Shown here: piece by piece, positions 22,321 through 35,055 of the stretch
Layout: each line of letters opens with the position of its first letter
Numbering within the stretch: position 1 is the first letter of the stretch
NCBI GenBank assembly: GCA_920105625.2
Contig: OV050032.1
Coordinates: 130,168,310-130,232,309, forward strand
From: Clusia tigrina
Lineage: Eukaryota > Arthropoda > Insecta > Diptera > Clusiidae
DNA: 64,000 nt
Direction: 5' to 3'
Program-made: the position numbers and the translations under genes
The notes under the pieces: generated by a model
What the model was told of the DNA's origin: nothing
Seen by the model: only the letters and a program-made list of their open reading frames with translations
Database searches by the model: none

Positions 22321-22974
22321 TGTCAATAGACAGGTGTAAATGTAAAAAGGATACAATAAAAAAAAGAATTTTTAAAAATATTTGGATAGGGTGGCGCCAT
22401 CACAACCTCATTTTGCAATGAAAATAATTTTTCTGATTCGACCAAAGACAGCAATACTTCAACTTGAACCATACAAATTCTTTTAATTGTATGATTCAAT
22501 AGGGATTGTAAATCCACCTCCGCAAAACGTTCTTCAATTGTTATATTGTATGGATAACAGTCCGGCTTTGCCATTTTCATTTTATACAAGGAGGATACAA
22601 TTTGAGATTCACGTATTGAAAGTTATCTCTCAGCAAACGATATTAATTAGTGGTCATTTTAATATCAATCATCATGGCTAGGGCTTGAACGGGAGTGAGT
22701 GAATCAGAATCTTTATTGGGAGATTTTGCTTTTTTACAGATGTGTTTTTATGCTTTATGATATTCTCTACATTCGTGGTACCGTTATGCCAGGGTTGCAT
22801 TGGATATGTGACATTTAAGGATCGTTATTAAAAAATTTTGTGGTTTTCCAACCATATTCAACTGTGATAAATATAAAATATTTAAGTTCGTTTTTGGACT
22901 TTTGTCAAGCTAAATAGCGAAAATCGCACATTGGGCGCTGGCAGAATTAATTTATGGATTATGGTTGTATCTTT
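22321..22974. other. Unassigned DNA with one short open frame
   Basis: A minus-strand open frame at 22323-22589 (88 codons) includes RICMVQVEVLLSLVESEKLF, but I recognise no family and it may be chance. On the plus strand a short QTILISGHFNINHHG (about 22630-22680) recalls the I-GDFN-HH core of a LINE endonuclease, too little to assign. Confidence 0.35.
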
Positions 22975-23060
22975 CTTTTATTTATTTATTTATTCATACT
23001 TGTATTAAAATTACAATTTTAATACAATAAGACTTACAGCTATGACATCTATGGTCTTAA
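22975..23060 (-). repeat. Likely 3' end of a minus-strand LINE with (AAAT)n-type tail
   Basis: On the minus strand the sequence runs ...tgtaagtcttattg, then an AT-rich segment, then aataaataaataaataaa. Ends like this are typical of I/R1-type LINEs without poly(A). Only about 85 bases are present and no coding part is attached. Confidence 0.45.
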
Positions 23061-23239
23061 GCTAGTTAATTTTATATATACGAGTAAGTTAGATTTCTTT
23101 CAGTCTCATCATCTCTCTTAGAGTACGGTCGGCTTATTTTTCGCGCAAGTGCTAATTAATCTTTTTTTTTTTTACGGTATCAAAATATATTCAGCAGAAA
23201 ACTTGTTCTCACAACTAAAATTTGAACGTGCACTGAGCC

Positions 23240-24613
23240 ATGATGGCATCCGATCCTGGTGGAGGAGACCAAAACTACTTCTCCATTCTAGACGAAAGTC
23301 CAAAAAAAAGAAAATTTAACCTAAACAATAATCATGACTTTCCAATCATTAAAGCAGTAGAAAAAGTGACAAATAAAGTTTGCCCTAAATTCATTTTACT
23401 AAAAAACACTGACGAAGTAAAACCTATTCGGTCGTTTAACATTTTAACAGTGGCCAAAGCTTTAGAAAGTATAACTACTTTACAACCTTTACAAACAACT
23501 TTTACAAGAGAACGACAACTATTAATTCTGACAAAAAATGAACAACAAGCTAATCGCTTCCTAACAGCAAACAAGCTCTCAAACCTATGTAACATTGAAG
23601 TTTCACTGCACCCGACCTTAAATATATCGAAAGAAGTCATATATTCTGAGCATCTTGTACATTTAACTGAAATGGAAATTGTCCAAGGTTTAAAAACACA
23701 ACAAGTGACGGAATGCAAAAAAATAACTAAATTAAAAGACGGGAAAATAATAAACACCCCTCTCCACATTCTCTCCTTCAACACCTACGATATTCCACAC
23801 GAAGTAGTGGTTGCGTGGGTCAAAGTCAAGGTCGAACCTTACATTCCATCACCAATGCAATGTAAAAACTGTTTCTTAATTGGGCATACAAAAAAACACT
23901 GCAAAAATGAGAAGAAATGTTTCGTGTGTTCAACAGCTGAACACGCCCCAACTCCCTGCACAAAAGTCGAATGCATTAACTGCAGACAAGAGCACCGTTC
24001 AAACAACAAAAACTGCCCAACTTACAAAAAACGACAAGAAATTCTCAAAGTAAAAACAATTAAGAAAAGCACTTTCCGAGAAGCATTACACTCAGTTAAC
24101 GAATCCAACACAAACATTAATACGAATCATACATTAACCGAAAACTTAGAAGAAGCAGTTGCCATTAAAAACAAAAGCTTCAATAGAGAAAACAAAACAA
24201 TACAAACAACTACAACAGCAACAATAAATAACACTATCATTGACAAGAATACAGTAAATTCCACAATCGAAAAAAATCAAACCAACAACAAAACTTTAAA
24301 CAAAACTGACACTCCTCAAACATATATAACGCAAAAATACAATTCACCCAAATCTAACAACATAGAAAATACTCAAAAACACAATATACCAACAACAAGC
24401 TCTCTTACAAACAACAGTTCCGCTCACACCAAACCAAACTCTCCCCAAAACAATCTCTCTCCAGAAACTCATAAAACTTCCTCACCAGAACTCTCTCAAT
24501 TTACACTCACACACCTAAAAAACCTTGAAAAACTGAAACAGTCCAGACAACAACAAATCAATAAACGCAACACACAAGAAATCAGCTGTGAGCCTGACAT
24601 GGAAAAAACTTGA
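23240..24613 (+). CDS. ORF1 gag-like protein of I-like LINE copy 1
   Basis: Intact 457-residue frame. The N-terminal 60 residues are basic with an FNLNNNHDFPII segment. A central domain (about 60-200) precedes three zinc knuckles: C208-C211-H216-C221, C227-C230-H235-C240 and C245-C248-H252-C259. The C-terminal 190 residues are low-complexity, rich in Asn, Thr and Lys, and end in a charged helix. In I-type LINEs this protein packages the RNA. The start is the first of two adjacent ATGs. Copy 2 keeps the same protein with a few substitutions and one frameshift. Confidence 0.85.
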   Translation: MMASDPGGGDQNYFSILDESPKKRKFNLNNNHDFPIIKAVEKVTNKVCPKFILLKNTDEVKPIRSFNILTVAKALESITTLQPLQTTFTRERQLLILTKNEQQANRFLTANKLSNLCNIEVSLHPTLNISKEVIYSEHLVHLTEMEIVQGLKTQQVTECKKITKLKDGKIINTPLHILSFNTYDIPHEVVVAWVKVKVEPYIPSPMQCKNCFLIGHTKKHCKNEKKCFVCSTAEHAPTPCTKVECINCRQEHRSNNKNCPTYKKRQEILKVKTIKKSTFREALHSVNESNTNINTNHTLTENLEEAVAIKNKSFNRENKTIQTTTTATINNTIIDKNTVNSTIEKNQTNNKTLNKTDTPQTYITQKYNSPKSNNIENTQKHNIPTTSSLTNNSSAHTKPNSPQNNLSPETHKTSSPELSQFTLTHLKNLEKLKQSRQQQINKRNTQEISCEPDMEKT

Positions 24614-24689
24614 TACTCTTCCATTTGTTTAAATAATTTAACATATATAAATATCTGCAAAAACTCTATAAATCTGACAGTAATAACAG

Positions 24690-26800
24690 CATCTTTAAAA
24701 ATTTTTCAATGGAATATCAAAGGCTACAAAAACAATTATAATGAACTAGAAATATTATTAAAAAAACATAAACCACAAATCATTACCCTCCAAGAAACAC
24801 ACCTAAAAGACGACAAAATAATACCTACTCCCATTAACTACCAATTATACACATCTCTACACCCACAAAATTCATTTGGTGGCGCAGCCATACTCATACA
24901 TAATTCAATACAACACAGCACAACCAACTTTCCTACAAACAATTTTGACATAGAAAATATTTTTATTTTTTCAAAACAAAAATTCCTACTTAGCTCAATA
25001 TACCTACCACCAACAAAATATTTCAAAGTCAAAGATCTTCACAATCTTTTTGACAACTCACAATCACCACACTTGATCACAGGTGACTTCAATAGCTGGC
25101 ATACCAGTTGGGGTTCTAATTACAACAATGCTAGAGGCAAAAAAATCGATAAATTTATCACATAATCGGCACTGACTCTCCTAAACAACGGCACCCCAAC
25201 CCTCTTCACAACGCATAACACTCTAACTCATATTGATCTTACACTTGCATCTCCTATCCTAGCAATAGAAACCAACTGGCAAATAGAATCCGATCTATGC
25301 GGTAGTGATCACTTTCCTATCCTCATATCCCTCTTCCCTAATCTCACAACAATTCCAACTACAAGTAGACCTAGATTCAATTTAGGCAAAGCAAATTGGG
25401 ACAAATTCAGCATACTAGCTAATGACTTATCTGAAAAAAGAGCTGTTAGTATAATCATAATCAAAGAAACTGCTAATATTCAAAAAATAATAATTCAAAG
25501 CGCTAACGAATCTATTCTTCAATCTAGACCTAAGCGAAGAACAACAGTCCCCTGGTGGAACAATAAATTAGAAGACTTAAAAAAAGAAAGAAACAAACTT
25601 CGAAATATCCTAACCAGAAACATATCATTAGATAATATCATAAAATTCAAGAAAGCAAACGCGATACTTAAGCTCGAAATAAAATTATCTAAATCAACCT
25701 CAATACTTAACTTCACCTCAAACATCAATCCTTTTACACTTTCAGGAAAAATTTGGTCAACAATTCGCACATTCTGTGGGCTTAAAACCTACACCCCAAT
25801 CCATTCAATTAGCTTACCCTAACCTAACCAAAATTCGATCACAAATAACTCCATAATAGCCAATGCACTTGCAGAAACATGGTCCACAGAAGCACACGAT
25901 AATTCATTCTCGCCTACCTTCCGTTTAAACAAACAAAACTCCCTATCCAGAAGTAGGTTACCTAGTCCGAGCAAATCAGCCTTAATTATTGACGATAAAA
26001 TCAATCTAATCGAACTAAATATGGCAATAAACCAACTAAAAGGCAAAACTCCCGGAATAGATCGAATATCCTACCCAATGATTAAACACCTACCCTTGCA
26101 GTAAAAAGTCGACTTACTGACTTATATAATAAAATATTTGCTGGTTTTATCCCTCAAATGTATAAAAATAGTCTCATTATCCCTGTACCTAAACCTAACT
26201 CAGACAAAACCATGTTAACATCATATCGTCCAATCTCACTTAACCCTTGCTGCTCCAAAGTACTAGACAAAATCATTGCCAACAGGCTTTGGTGGTTTGT
26301 ATCAAATAACAAACTTCTCAATAGCCATCAATTAGGATTCAAAAAAGGGAAATCAATGTCTGATTTTCTGGTTTACCTTGATCATCAGATCACCCTTTCC
26401 CTCTCTTACTAAAAACACATATCCCTCATCTCACTGGATTTTGCTAAAGCATTTGATAAAATTGGAGTACACGCTATTTTAGATCAACTTAACTTGTGGA
26501 AAATCGGCCCCAACATTTATAATTATATAAAAAAACTATATGACAAATAGGAACATTAAAGTAAAAATCGAATCCCAAATTTCTCAAAGCTTTTCTCTCC
26601 AAAATGGCATTCCCCAAGGTTCCCCCCTCTCCGTAATCCTATTTCTGATAGCCTATAACAAGCTAAGCAACACCTTATCACTCCACAAAGAAATTGACTT
26701 TCTCGCATTCGCTGATGACTACTTAATAATTAAAAAACTAAATAGAAACAAAAATACCCCCTACAATTTCGATCCCATCTACAACAAAAATTCGGATTAG
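24690..26800 (+). pseudogene. ORF2 (endonuclease/RT) of I-like LINE copy 1, truncated
   Basis: Endonuclease: FQWNIKGYKNNYNELE, ITLQETHL, the catalytic-type ITGDFNSWHTSWGS and GSDHFPILIS. A TAA at 25163-25165 breaks it, and copy 2 carries the same TAA at 27519-27521. A PWWNNKLEDLKKERNKLR linker follows (about 25545-25610). RT: SYRPISLNPCCSKVLDKII, ISLDFAKAFDKIG and NGIPQGSPLSVILF, then LAFADDYLII, with several frameshifts (near 26100, 26410 and 26530). The sequence ends soon after the catalytic box. Confidence 0.85.
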
Positions 26801-26879
26801 TACACATATTCAGGAGCTGGATTATCGCTACGATCACAAATAGATTGAATTTTGGTTAGGTTGGGGTAAGCTAATTGAA

Positions 26880-28015
26880 TGGATTAGGGTGTAGGATTTA
26901 AGCCCACAGAATGTGCGAATTGTTGACCAAAGGTCCTGAAGGTCCTGAAGGTGTAAAAGGATTGATGTTTGAGGTGAAGTTAAGTATTGAAGTTGATTTA
27001 GATAATTTTATTTCGCGCTTAAGTATTGCGTTTGCTTTCTTGAATTTTATGATATTATCTAATGATATGTTTCTGGTTAGGATATTTCGAAGTTTGTTTC
27101 TTTCTTTTTTTAAGTCTTCTAATTTATTGTTCCACCAGGGGACTGTTGTTCTTCGCTTAGGTCTAGATTGGGGAATGGATTCGTTAGCGCTTTGAATTAT
27201 TATTTTTTGACTATTAGCAGTTTCTTTGTTTATGACAACAGCTCTTTTTTCAGATAAGTGATAAGCTAGTATGCTGAATTCATCCCAATTTGCTTTGCCT
27301 AAATTGAATCTAGGTCTACTTGTAGTTGGAATTGTTGTGAGATTGGGGAAGAGGGATATGAGGATAGGAAAGTGATCACTACCGCATAGATCGGATTCTA
27401 TTTGCCAGTTGGTTTCTATTGCTAGGATAGGAGATGCAAGTGTAAGATCAATATGAGTTAGAGTGTTATGCGTTGTGAAGAGGGTTGGGGTGCCGTTGTT
27501 TAGGAGAGTCAGTGCCGATTATGTGATAAATTTATCGATTTTTTTGCCTCTAGCATTGTTGTAATTAGAACCCCAACTGGTATGCCAGCTATTGAAGTCA
27601 CCTGTGATCAAGTGTGGTGATTGTGAGTTGTCAAAAAGATTGTGAAGATCTTTGACTTTGAAATATTTTGTTGGTGGTAGGTATATTGAGCTAAGTAGGA
27701 ATTTTTGTTTTGAAAAAATAAAAATATTTTCTATGTCAAAATTGTTTGTAGGAAAGTTGGTTGTGCTGTGTTGTATTGAATTATGTATGAGTATGGCTGC
27801 GGCACCAAATAAATTTTGTGGGTGTAGAGATGTGTATAATTGGTAGTAAATGGGAGTAGGTATTATTTTGTCGTCTTTTAGGTGTGTTTCTTGGAGGGTA
27901 ATGATTTGTGGTTTATGTTTTTTTAATAATATTTCTAGTTCATTATAATTGTTTTTGTAGCCTTTGATATTCCATTGAAAAATTTTTAAAGATGCTGTTA
28001 TTACTGTCAGATTTA
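26880..28015 (-). pseudogene. ORF2 endonuclease of I-like LINE copy 2
   Basis: The same endonuclease as copy 1, including the shared TAA (27519-27521), the GDFNSWHTSWGS core and the PWWNNKLE linker. It lacks all RT motifs. A short gaaggtcct duplication near 26937-26950 is private to this copy. Confidence 0.8.
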
Positions 28016-28070
28016 TAGAGTTTTTGCAGATATTTATATATGTTAAATTATTTAAACAAATGGAAGAGTA

Positions 28071-29444
28071 TCAAGTTTTTTCCATGTCAGGCTCACAGCT
28101 GATTTCTTGTGTGTTGCGTTTATTGATTTGTTGTTGTCTGGACTGTTTCAGTTTTTCAAGGTTTTTTAGGTGTGTGAGTGTAAATTGAGAGAGTTCTGGT
28201 GAGGAAGTTTTATGAGTTTCTGGAGAGAGATTGTTTTGGGGAGAGTTTGGTTTGGTGTGAGCGGAACTGTTGTTTGTAAGAGAGCTTGTTGTTGGTATAT
28301 TGTGTTTTTGAGTATTTTCTATGTTGTTAGATTTGGGTGAATTGTATTTTTGCGTTATATATGTTTGAGGAGTGTCAGTTTTGTTTAAAGTTTTGTTGTT
28401 GGTTTGATTTTTTTCGATTGTGGAATTTACTGTATTCTTGTCAATGATAGTGTTATTTATTGTTGCTGTTGTAGTTGTTTGTATTGTTTTGTTTTCTCTA
28501 TTGAAGCTTTTGTTTTTAATGGCAACTGCTTCTTCTAAGTTTTCGGTTAATGTATGATTCGTATTAATGTTTGTGTTGGATTCGTTAACTGAGTGTAATG
28601 CTTCTCGGAAAGTGCTTTTCTTAATTGTTTTTACTTTGAGAATTTCTTGTCGTTTTTTGTAAGTTGGGCAGTTTTTGTTGTTTGAACGGTGCTCTTGTCT
28701 GCAGTTAATGCATTCGACTTTTGTGCAGGGAGTTGGGGCGTGTTCAGCTGTTGAACACACGAAACATTTCTTCTCATTTTTGCAGTGTTTTTTTGTATGC
28801 CCAATTAAGAAACAGTTTTTACATTGCATTGGTGATGGAATGTAAGGTTCGACCTTGACTTTGACCCACGCAACCACTACTTCGTGTGGAATATCGTAGG
28901 TGTTGAAGGAGAGAATGTGGAGAGGGGTGTTTATTATTTTCCCGTCTTTTAATTTAGTTATTTTTTTGCATTCCGTCACTTGTTGTGTTTTTAAACCTTG
29001 GACAATTTCCATTTCAGTTAAATGTACAAGATGCTCAGAATATATGACTCTTTTCGATATATTTAAGGTCGGGTGCAGTTAGTTCAATGTTACATAGGTT
29101 TGAGAGCTCGTTTGCTGTTAGGAAGCGATTTGCTTGTTGTTCATTTTTTGTCAGAATTAATAGTTGTCCTTCTCTTGTAAAAGTTGTTTGTAAAGGTTGT
29201 ACAGTAGTTATACTTTCTAAAGCTTTGGCCACTGTTAAAATGTTAAACGACCGAATAGGTTTTACTTCGTCAGTGTTTTTTAGTAAAATGAATTTAGGGC
29301 AAACTTTTTTTGTCACTTTTTCTACTGCTTTAATGATTGGAAAGTCATGATTATTGTTTAGGTTAAATTTTTTTTTTTTTTTGGACTTTCGTCTAGAATG
29401 GAGAAGTAGTTTTGGTCTCCTCCACCAGGATCGGATGCCATCAT
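28071..29444 (-). pseudogene. ORF1 of I-like LINE copy 2, frameshifted
   Basis: The N-terminal 130 residues (from 29444) and the last 313 residues (29012-28071) are in different frames. The break is a small deletion near 29080 within the NIEVSLHPTL segment of copy 1. All three zinc knuckles are intact. Other differences from copy 1 are a few single substitutions. Confidence 0.82.
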
Positions 29445-29570
29445 GGCTCAGTGCACGTTCAAATTTTAGTTGTGAGAACAAGTTTTCTGCTGAGTATATT
29501 TTGATACTGTAAAAAAAAAAAAATTAATTAGCACTTGCGCGAGAAATAAGCCGACCGTACTCTAAGAGAG

Positions 29571-30004
29571 ATGATTGGTAACTGTATCTTTCCTTAGATT
29601 GTATGGATTCTGAACTTCCAAAAACTTAGTTTTATAAAAAGTTTTTGGATTAGCTATATCCATTATACATTTTGGGGAGTGGATTATGTTGGTGGATAGT
29701 TGTACTGTGATATTTGTTTCAATATGGATGACTACTGTGAAGATGTGTGAAAGTTTCGCTAGGTAATTTCAGAGGTAAAGAAGAAGAGCAGATCATTAAA
29801 TCGAAAATGTTTGATGCGCTGAAAAATGAGTTGGAAATCCATAAAGAGGCCGTGAAGCATGAAAACCACCTTGGATAAAGAGTCGAGTAGTAAATTTCAC
29901 CAAAATTTGTATAAATGTGGTGGGCCTAAAAAAATTTGTGTTTTTTTTTTTGTAATCATAATTTGGAGATCTGTTAAATTATCTGAAATATGTTTTATGT
30001 TCCA
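29571..30004. other. Unassigned DNA between I-like copy 2 and Gypsy element B
   Basis: A plus-strand stretch near 29780-29870 reads KSKMFDALKNELEIHKEAVKHENH, possibly a gag-like coiled segment, but no family can be named. Confidence 0.35.
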
Positions 30005-30600
30005 TTACACCCGTTAACAGTCTAAATGGCGAAAACTTTGTACTTCTTGGCGGTGTACTGTTTATGATTTGCTGTATTCTACTAAGGTGCTGATACCAGT
30101 TTTTCGGTTTCTCTACGCATAATTTGGCTAACATGGGAACGACAATGCGGTGTATCCTTTCTACGTGACCATTTCCACGTGGTACACCAGTGGCAATAAG
30201 TAAATGTTGGATACTCTCCGATTTACAATAATCCTCAAATTCACGAGAAGTGAAAGCACTACCCCTGTCCGTTATTACCTACTCTGGGTTTCCAAATACC
30301 CTAGCTTGCTTGCTTAGTCGGTCTAAAACTTCTTGACTGCCGGTACTCTTAGTTGGGTACAACCAGACAAACTTCGAAAATCCATCCACCACGACTAAAA
30401 TATGATTATATTGTTCATGGGTGTCCTCCATAGGTCCAACGTGATCTAAGTGGTAAACGACCAAAGGCTTATCCGACTTATCAATGGGATTAAGAAATCC
30501 TTCTTTTCGACCTCGTTTAGCCTCCGAAACAATACACTCAACACAACTTCTGACGACTCTGTCTACCTTGCTACTCGCGTTCTGAATATAGAAATTCTCT
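30005..30600 (-). pseudogene. integrase part of element B, truncated
   Basis: Contains VYHLDHVGPM (first Asp), the shared TAG after GNPE, then ITDRSSAF and GHVERIHR further on. It is cut off before the C-terminal region. The HHCC finger lies across a frameshift near 30612. Confidence 0.8.
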
Positions 30601-30601
30601 T

Positions 30602-31675
30602 CTAAAAGATCGGGAGTCTCCTTGTCGCAAAATGTCCTTGCCTATGAGATAACTGAATAACGTCTTTCTCCATAGCTGATGGGATTACTATAAGTTCCTT
30701 GTCTGGATTCTTATATAAAATATCAAACTTTATAAAATAATCTTCATATGAGCCGTTTTCTAAAATTTTCCTAACAGCCTTTATCCATTCATCTTGTAAC
30801 TGAGCTTCTTTGATTTGATGCCTCAAATAGTCTTCTACCATCAAGCAACAAACTCGGCTCAGGGCGTCTACATGCCTCATTTTTGATCCTGATCTATGCT
30901 CAATCTCATATTCAAATTCTTGTAAAAAGAGCGCCCATCTTGAAACTCTGACTGGCATGTCCTTTTTCTTCATCGTCATAGCAAACGCGTTACAATCTGT
31001 AACTATTTTAATTTTCATACCCATAACATATACCCTTCATTTTCGTAAAGCTTCTATGACTGCTAATACCTCTAATTCGTAGGATGTATATTTCTGTTCG
31101 GCAAGTGTTGTTTTTCTACTCAAATATTCAACGGGATGCAATTGCTGGTCATCTCGATCAGCTTGCGGTAACACTGCACCATACCCGTACATACTAGCGT
31201 CCGCATGAATTTCAGTCACCGCTCCAGGATTAAATAACTTTAATACTGGTGCTTTAACCAAAGCATTTCTCAACTGTTCAAAAGCTAATCTCTGCTCATC
31301 TTCCATTATAAATTCGACATTTTTTCTCAAAAGATCTGAAAGTGGATTAGCTACCAACGCAAAATCTGGCACGAATCTTCTAAAATACGAGGCTAGGCCC
31401 AAAAATCTTTGTACCGTTTTCTGATTGACTGGTAATGAAAAATTCGTTATTGCGTTCGTTTTACAGACTGACGGTAATATACTAGAATTCTCGATCTCAT
31501 AACCCAAAAATGTTATCTTTTTCTTCAGAAACTGGCATTTTTCCCATTTAATTTTAATTCCATTACTTTCGGCTACTTTCAAAACTCTACCCAATTTTTC
31601 TGTACCTTCTTTTTCTGTCGACGATGGAATGACCATGTCATCCACATAAATTATAACAGTTCCATCATTTATCAA
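30602..31675 (-). pseudogene. RT core and RNase H of element B
   Basis: Starts INDGTVIIYVDDMVIPSS and runs through the thumb and RNase H motifs (IHADASMYGYGAVL, VTDCNAFAMTM, HVDALSRV). A TGG-to-TGA change near 31035 splits it. The RNase H Asp and Glu residues are present. Confidence 0.85.
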
Positions 31676-31696
31676 TTCTCGGAAAACAGAAGAAAT

Positions 31697-32899
31697 CTAT
31701 CTACAGAACACTGCAGGGGAATTCGAAATTCCAAACGGCACGAATAAAAATTCGAACTGGCCTTTCGCCGTGACGAAAGATGTGTATTTTTGCGATTCTG
31801 GTGCGACCGGCACATGGAAACAACCATTTCTTAAATCCAACGTCGTATAAATCTTTGCCTCTTGTAACTTTTGTACAACTTCATCAATTAGTGCCATGGG
31901 AAAATTGTCTCGTACAATTTTCTCATTCAACTGGCGATAATCACAACAAAGTCTCTTTGTCCCATCCTTTTTACCTACTAAAACTACTGGCGATGAAAAC
32001 TCCGAGAAACTGACTCTTACTATTCCGTCCGCTAGCCATTCGTCAACTTGGCTGTCAACTAGTTGCTGATCTGGTATAGAAAGTCTTCGGGGTCTGTGAC
32101 TAATTGGTGTCTCATCAGTAAGGACAATTTTCATTTCCATTGGGTGAAAATCAGGTTTTTTAGGATTATATTGAGCAACAAAGGACAATATCAAATTTTT
32201 AAACTTTACACTTAAACTCGATAAATCTAGGTCTATATTTTCGTCCTTCTCGACGATCATTGTGCTCATCATTTTACAAAATTCATCCTCTTAAATTTTG
32301 TCTCCGACGTTACTGTACTCTTTTCCAGTATAAGCAAACAAGTCATCCGGTTTCTCTTCGCAGTTAGCGCTACGAGTCGATTCCACTGATTTGCTTGTTA
32401 CTTCACCCACAACTTTTTTGCTAAATGTGGCCCCTTCTTTTCCTATCGCCATATTTACATATTCAAAGATATCATTTCCGATGAACGCTGAGTAAAGTAT
32501 GTCACCCTCTCTGACAACATGGAATGATATTGGAAAAAGAAAACCATCCAAATTTACTTCGACCGTAAAACTTCCTATTGTGGTAATGTCTTTTGCACCA
32601 ATGCCCACTAAAGTTTTGGTTTCTTTACTCAATTCTATGTCATCCAATAATAGTAGAACATCACGCCTAATAGCACAAATGTCACTATCGGTGTCTACAA
32701 TTACCGATACCTCTCTACCGTTAATCAAAATATCTTTAAAAACTCGATTTGATGGAACAAGTCTTTGCGATATATAATCTGAAGTTAACGTGTGAACATT
32801 TCCGACTGAATTTTTCTTCTCGTCACTGCCATTCTCTTTTTTGCCACGCACCAACTTGTTTGCACTTAAAACACCTGACTTCGTTACTCGTACATGCAT
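31697..32899 (-). pseudogene. protease and RT N-part of element B
   Basis: The protease site reads VIVDTDSDICAIR, with Gly of the DTG triplet changed to Asp, which should kill it. A TAA interrupts at 32291-32293. RT fingers are intact through the FGISNSPAVF segment that element A has lost, ending at a stop near 31699. Confidence 0.85.
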
Positions 32900-33038
32900 T
32901 TGCTAAATGCGATGTATCGCCACATTTGTAACATTTTCGCAGTTTTTTCTCATCAACTTTATCACCACTTTTGTTGAAATTATTTTTACTCTGGCTAAAA
33001 CTTGTAGGGTGGTTTGTCGACTTGCCTACTTGATTTAC

Positions 33039-33728
33039 CTATTCGTAAACCCGCAATTTCTCTTTCAATTCGACCAAATTTGAGGCCTGATAAAGCATTG
33101 ATTTATTTGATCTGGAATCCGCGATTCCCTGGACAAAATATTCTATAAGGCTTTCATCGTCTAGTCTTATCTGACTACCGATTTCTTGCAAACTATACAG
33201 ATATTCCCTAAAAGATTCATTTAAACGTTTTTTACGATTTCTCAAAACTTTATGCACTTCCAAAGCTGACAATTTTCTACCAAACTCGTCTTTTAAACAA
33301 TCTTTAAGAGATTCCCAAGTCTTTATGCTAGGCTGACTCCTGATACAAATTTTTGCAGCCCCTTTCAAAAGCTGTTTTGCGTAAATAAATTTCTGAATAC
33401 CGCTACATGCAACCGTAGATGCGCAATCTTCGAATTCTTGAATCCATGTTGCTATTTCTGGCAACCCTTCTCCCGAAAAATGTGAAACTGAATCCGAGAT
33501 ATCCCGTAAAGTGAATACAGAACCCCTTTCCGGCACACCGTTGGGCACACTATAAACTGATTCATTGTCATCGTCATCATTTGGGTCACTTTCCAAAGGC
33601 TCGATACGGAAGTGAGAAAGTAGTCGCTCACGAAGAACCGGTTTATTCCCAACTCGCGGCAAATTTAACTCAGCCAATTTATTTTTCAAACTTTCTACGT
33701 TTAAGGCAAATATTTCCTCTCTATTCAT
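33039..33728 (-). pseudogene. gag of element B
   Basis: 229 codons, same SAP-like start and capsid region as element A. It stops after LKEKLRVYE, a few codons past the position of A's private stop; the knuckle region follows in a shifted frame. Substitutions relative to A include CSG/WSG and QGI/EGI. Confidence 0.85.
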
Positions 33729-34809
33729 TTTTACAAGCGAATTTCAACTTTCACAAAGATACAAAATACTTTTCAACAATATATTTTTAATTATTGATAT
33801 ACAATATTAATCAAAAATTCCAACTTTAATTTTACTCGACAATTTCTTTTTTTGAAATTTCACAAAAAATTTTACTTCTCAAAATTATACCAAATTTTAA
33901 TTATACAAATTTTATTTTTCAATTCGAATTTTACGTTTGTTTAAATTTTCTTGACAACACACAGTATATTCTTATTAAATAATTCAATTTGAAATTTACA
34001 GGGCAATACAAAATTATTTTCCAATTGAAAATTCTTTTCTATATTTCATTTTAAGTTTACCAATTAGAATCAAAATTAATGTTTGATACGAACTGAATTG
34101 ATGTACATGGACTGTCAACAACACAATAAATCAGTGCTGCTCAAACTTAAAATCTAATTAGATATACATACGCAGCAGCTGGAATTTTCAAATTAACGTT
34201 CAAATCTCCTTAATAACCAAGCATGTTCGTTTCAGCAAAATGTAAATACTTTTCCCCTCTTCACGGCAATTCACTGGTTATTATTTCGCTCTCTAGCTAT
34301 ATATCCACACACAGAGATTGATGTTTATGACTTTTCGTGTTGTTTTTGTTTTTAACTCGTTACAACTCTCGTTTCTTTTTGATTTATGCACACAACCACA
34401 CAGTCTCAAACAACCACCATTTGGAATTGTTTTTTTTTCCAAATTTTGTTTTCTCTGTTGTCACACAGGCGTTTGATTTGTTTTTAATTTTTTTCTCTAA
34501 CAACCACCACTTGGAATTGTTTTTGTGGTTTTGTCGGTTATTTTTCAAATTGTGTTTTCTCTGTTGCCACTCAGGCGTTTGATTCCTTATTTTTTTTTCT
34601 TTTAAGTCTCTCTCACTCTCAGAGTTATACAGTTTTTTTTCTAGATCGTTTTGTCTTCTTTAGCACTCAACTGTTTACAAATTCCTAGAAGTTTTGTTTT
34701 ACTCTTTTTTGTTCCAGTTTTTTTTTTATGGATTTGTTCCCCTTTTTCTCACAAATTTCAGTTATTTATTTTGTTCACACAGCAAATTAAATTATTTGAA
34801 TTTTTTCCA

Positions 34810-35055
34810 AAAGGTTTGTTCCAAGCCACTCAGGCTATCATATATCAGTAAATTATTTAAATTTTGTCAAAATATTTTTGTTTTTAAGCCACTCAGGCTA
34901 CAACACAGCAACAAATTATTTAAATTTCTGTATAAATTTTTGTTTCTAAACCACTCAGGCTATCACACAGCAACAAATTATTTAAATTTTTACACAAATT
35001 TTTGTTTCTAAGCCACTCAGGCTATCACACAGCAACAAATTATTTAAATTTTTCC
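34810..35055 (-). repeat. 62-bp tandem repeats in the leader of element B
   Basis: Four units with the same core as in element A, read as (a/c)cactcaggctatcacacag on the plus strand. The presence in both copies shows the array is an inherited part of the element. Confidence 0.85.

Larger units (their letters stand above)
23107..26810 (+). mobile_element. I-like LINE copy 1 (plus), 3' end missing
   Basis: The copy begins at atcatctctcttagagtacgg, the same 5' edge as the opposing copy 2. ORF1 is intact; ORF2 has endonuclease and part of the RT and then stops near 26810 with no C-terminus, 3' UTR or tail. LINE insertions normally lose 5' ends, so a copy with a full 5' end and no 3' end is unusual. 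I-clade assignment is from the NIKGYKNNY endonuclease start and the FADDYLII RT box, with moderate certainty. Confidence 0.82.
26845..29570 (-). mobile_element. I-like LINE copy 2 (minus), inverted partner of copy 1
   Basis: Nearly identical to 23107-25850 read in reverse, with the same 5' edge. It ends inward just before the RT domain, so it too lacks a 3' end. The two arms are about 2.7 kb each, separated by about 1 kb that is copy 1's RT region. Confidence 0.85.

Noticed and set aside
22323..22589. 88-codon minus-strand frame as a gene
   Set aside because: No recognisable motif, no splice or promoter context, and it lies between decayed transposons.
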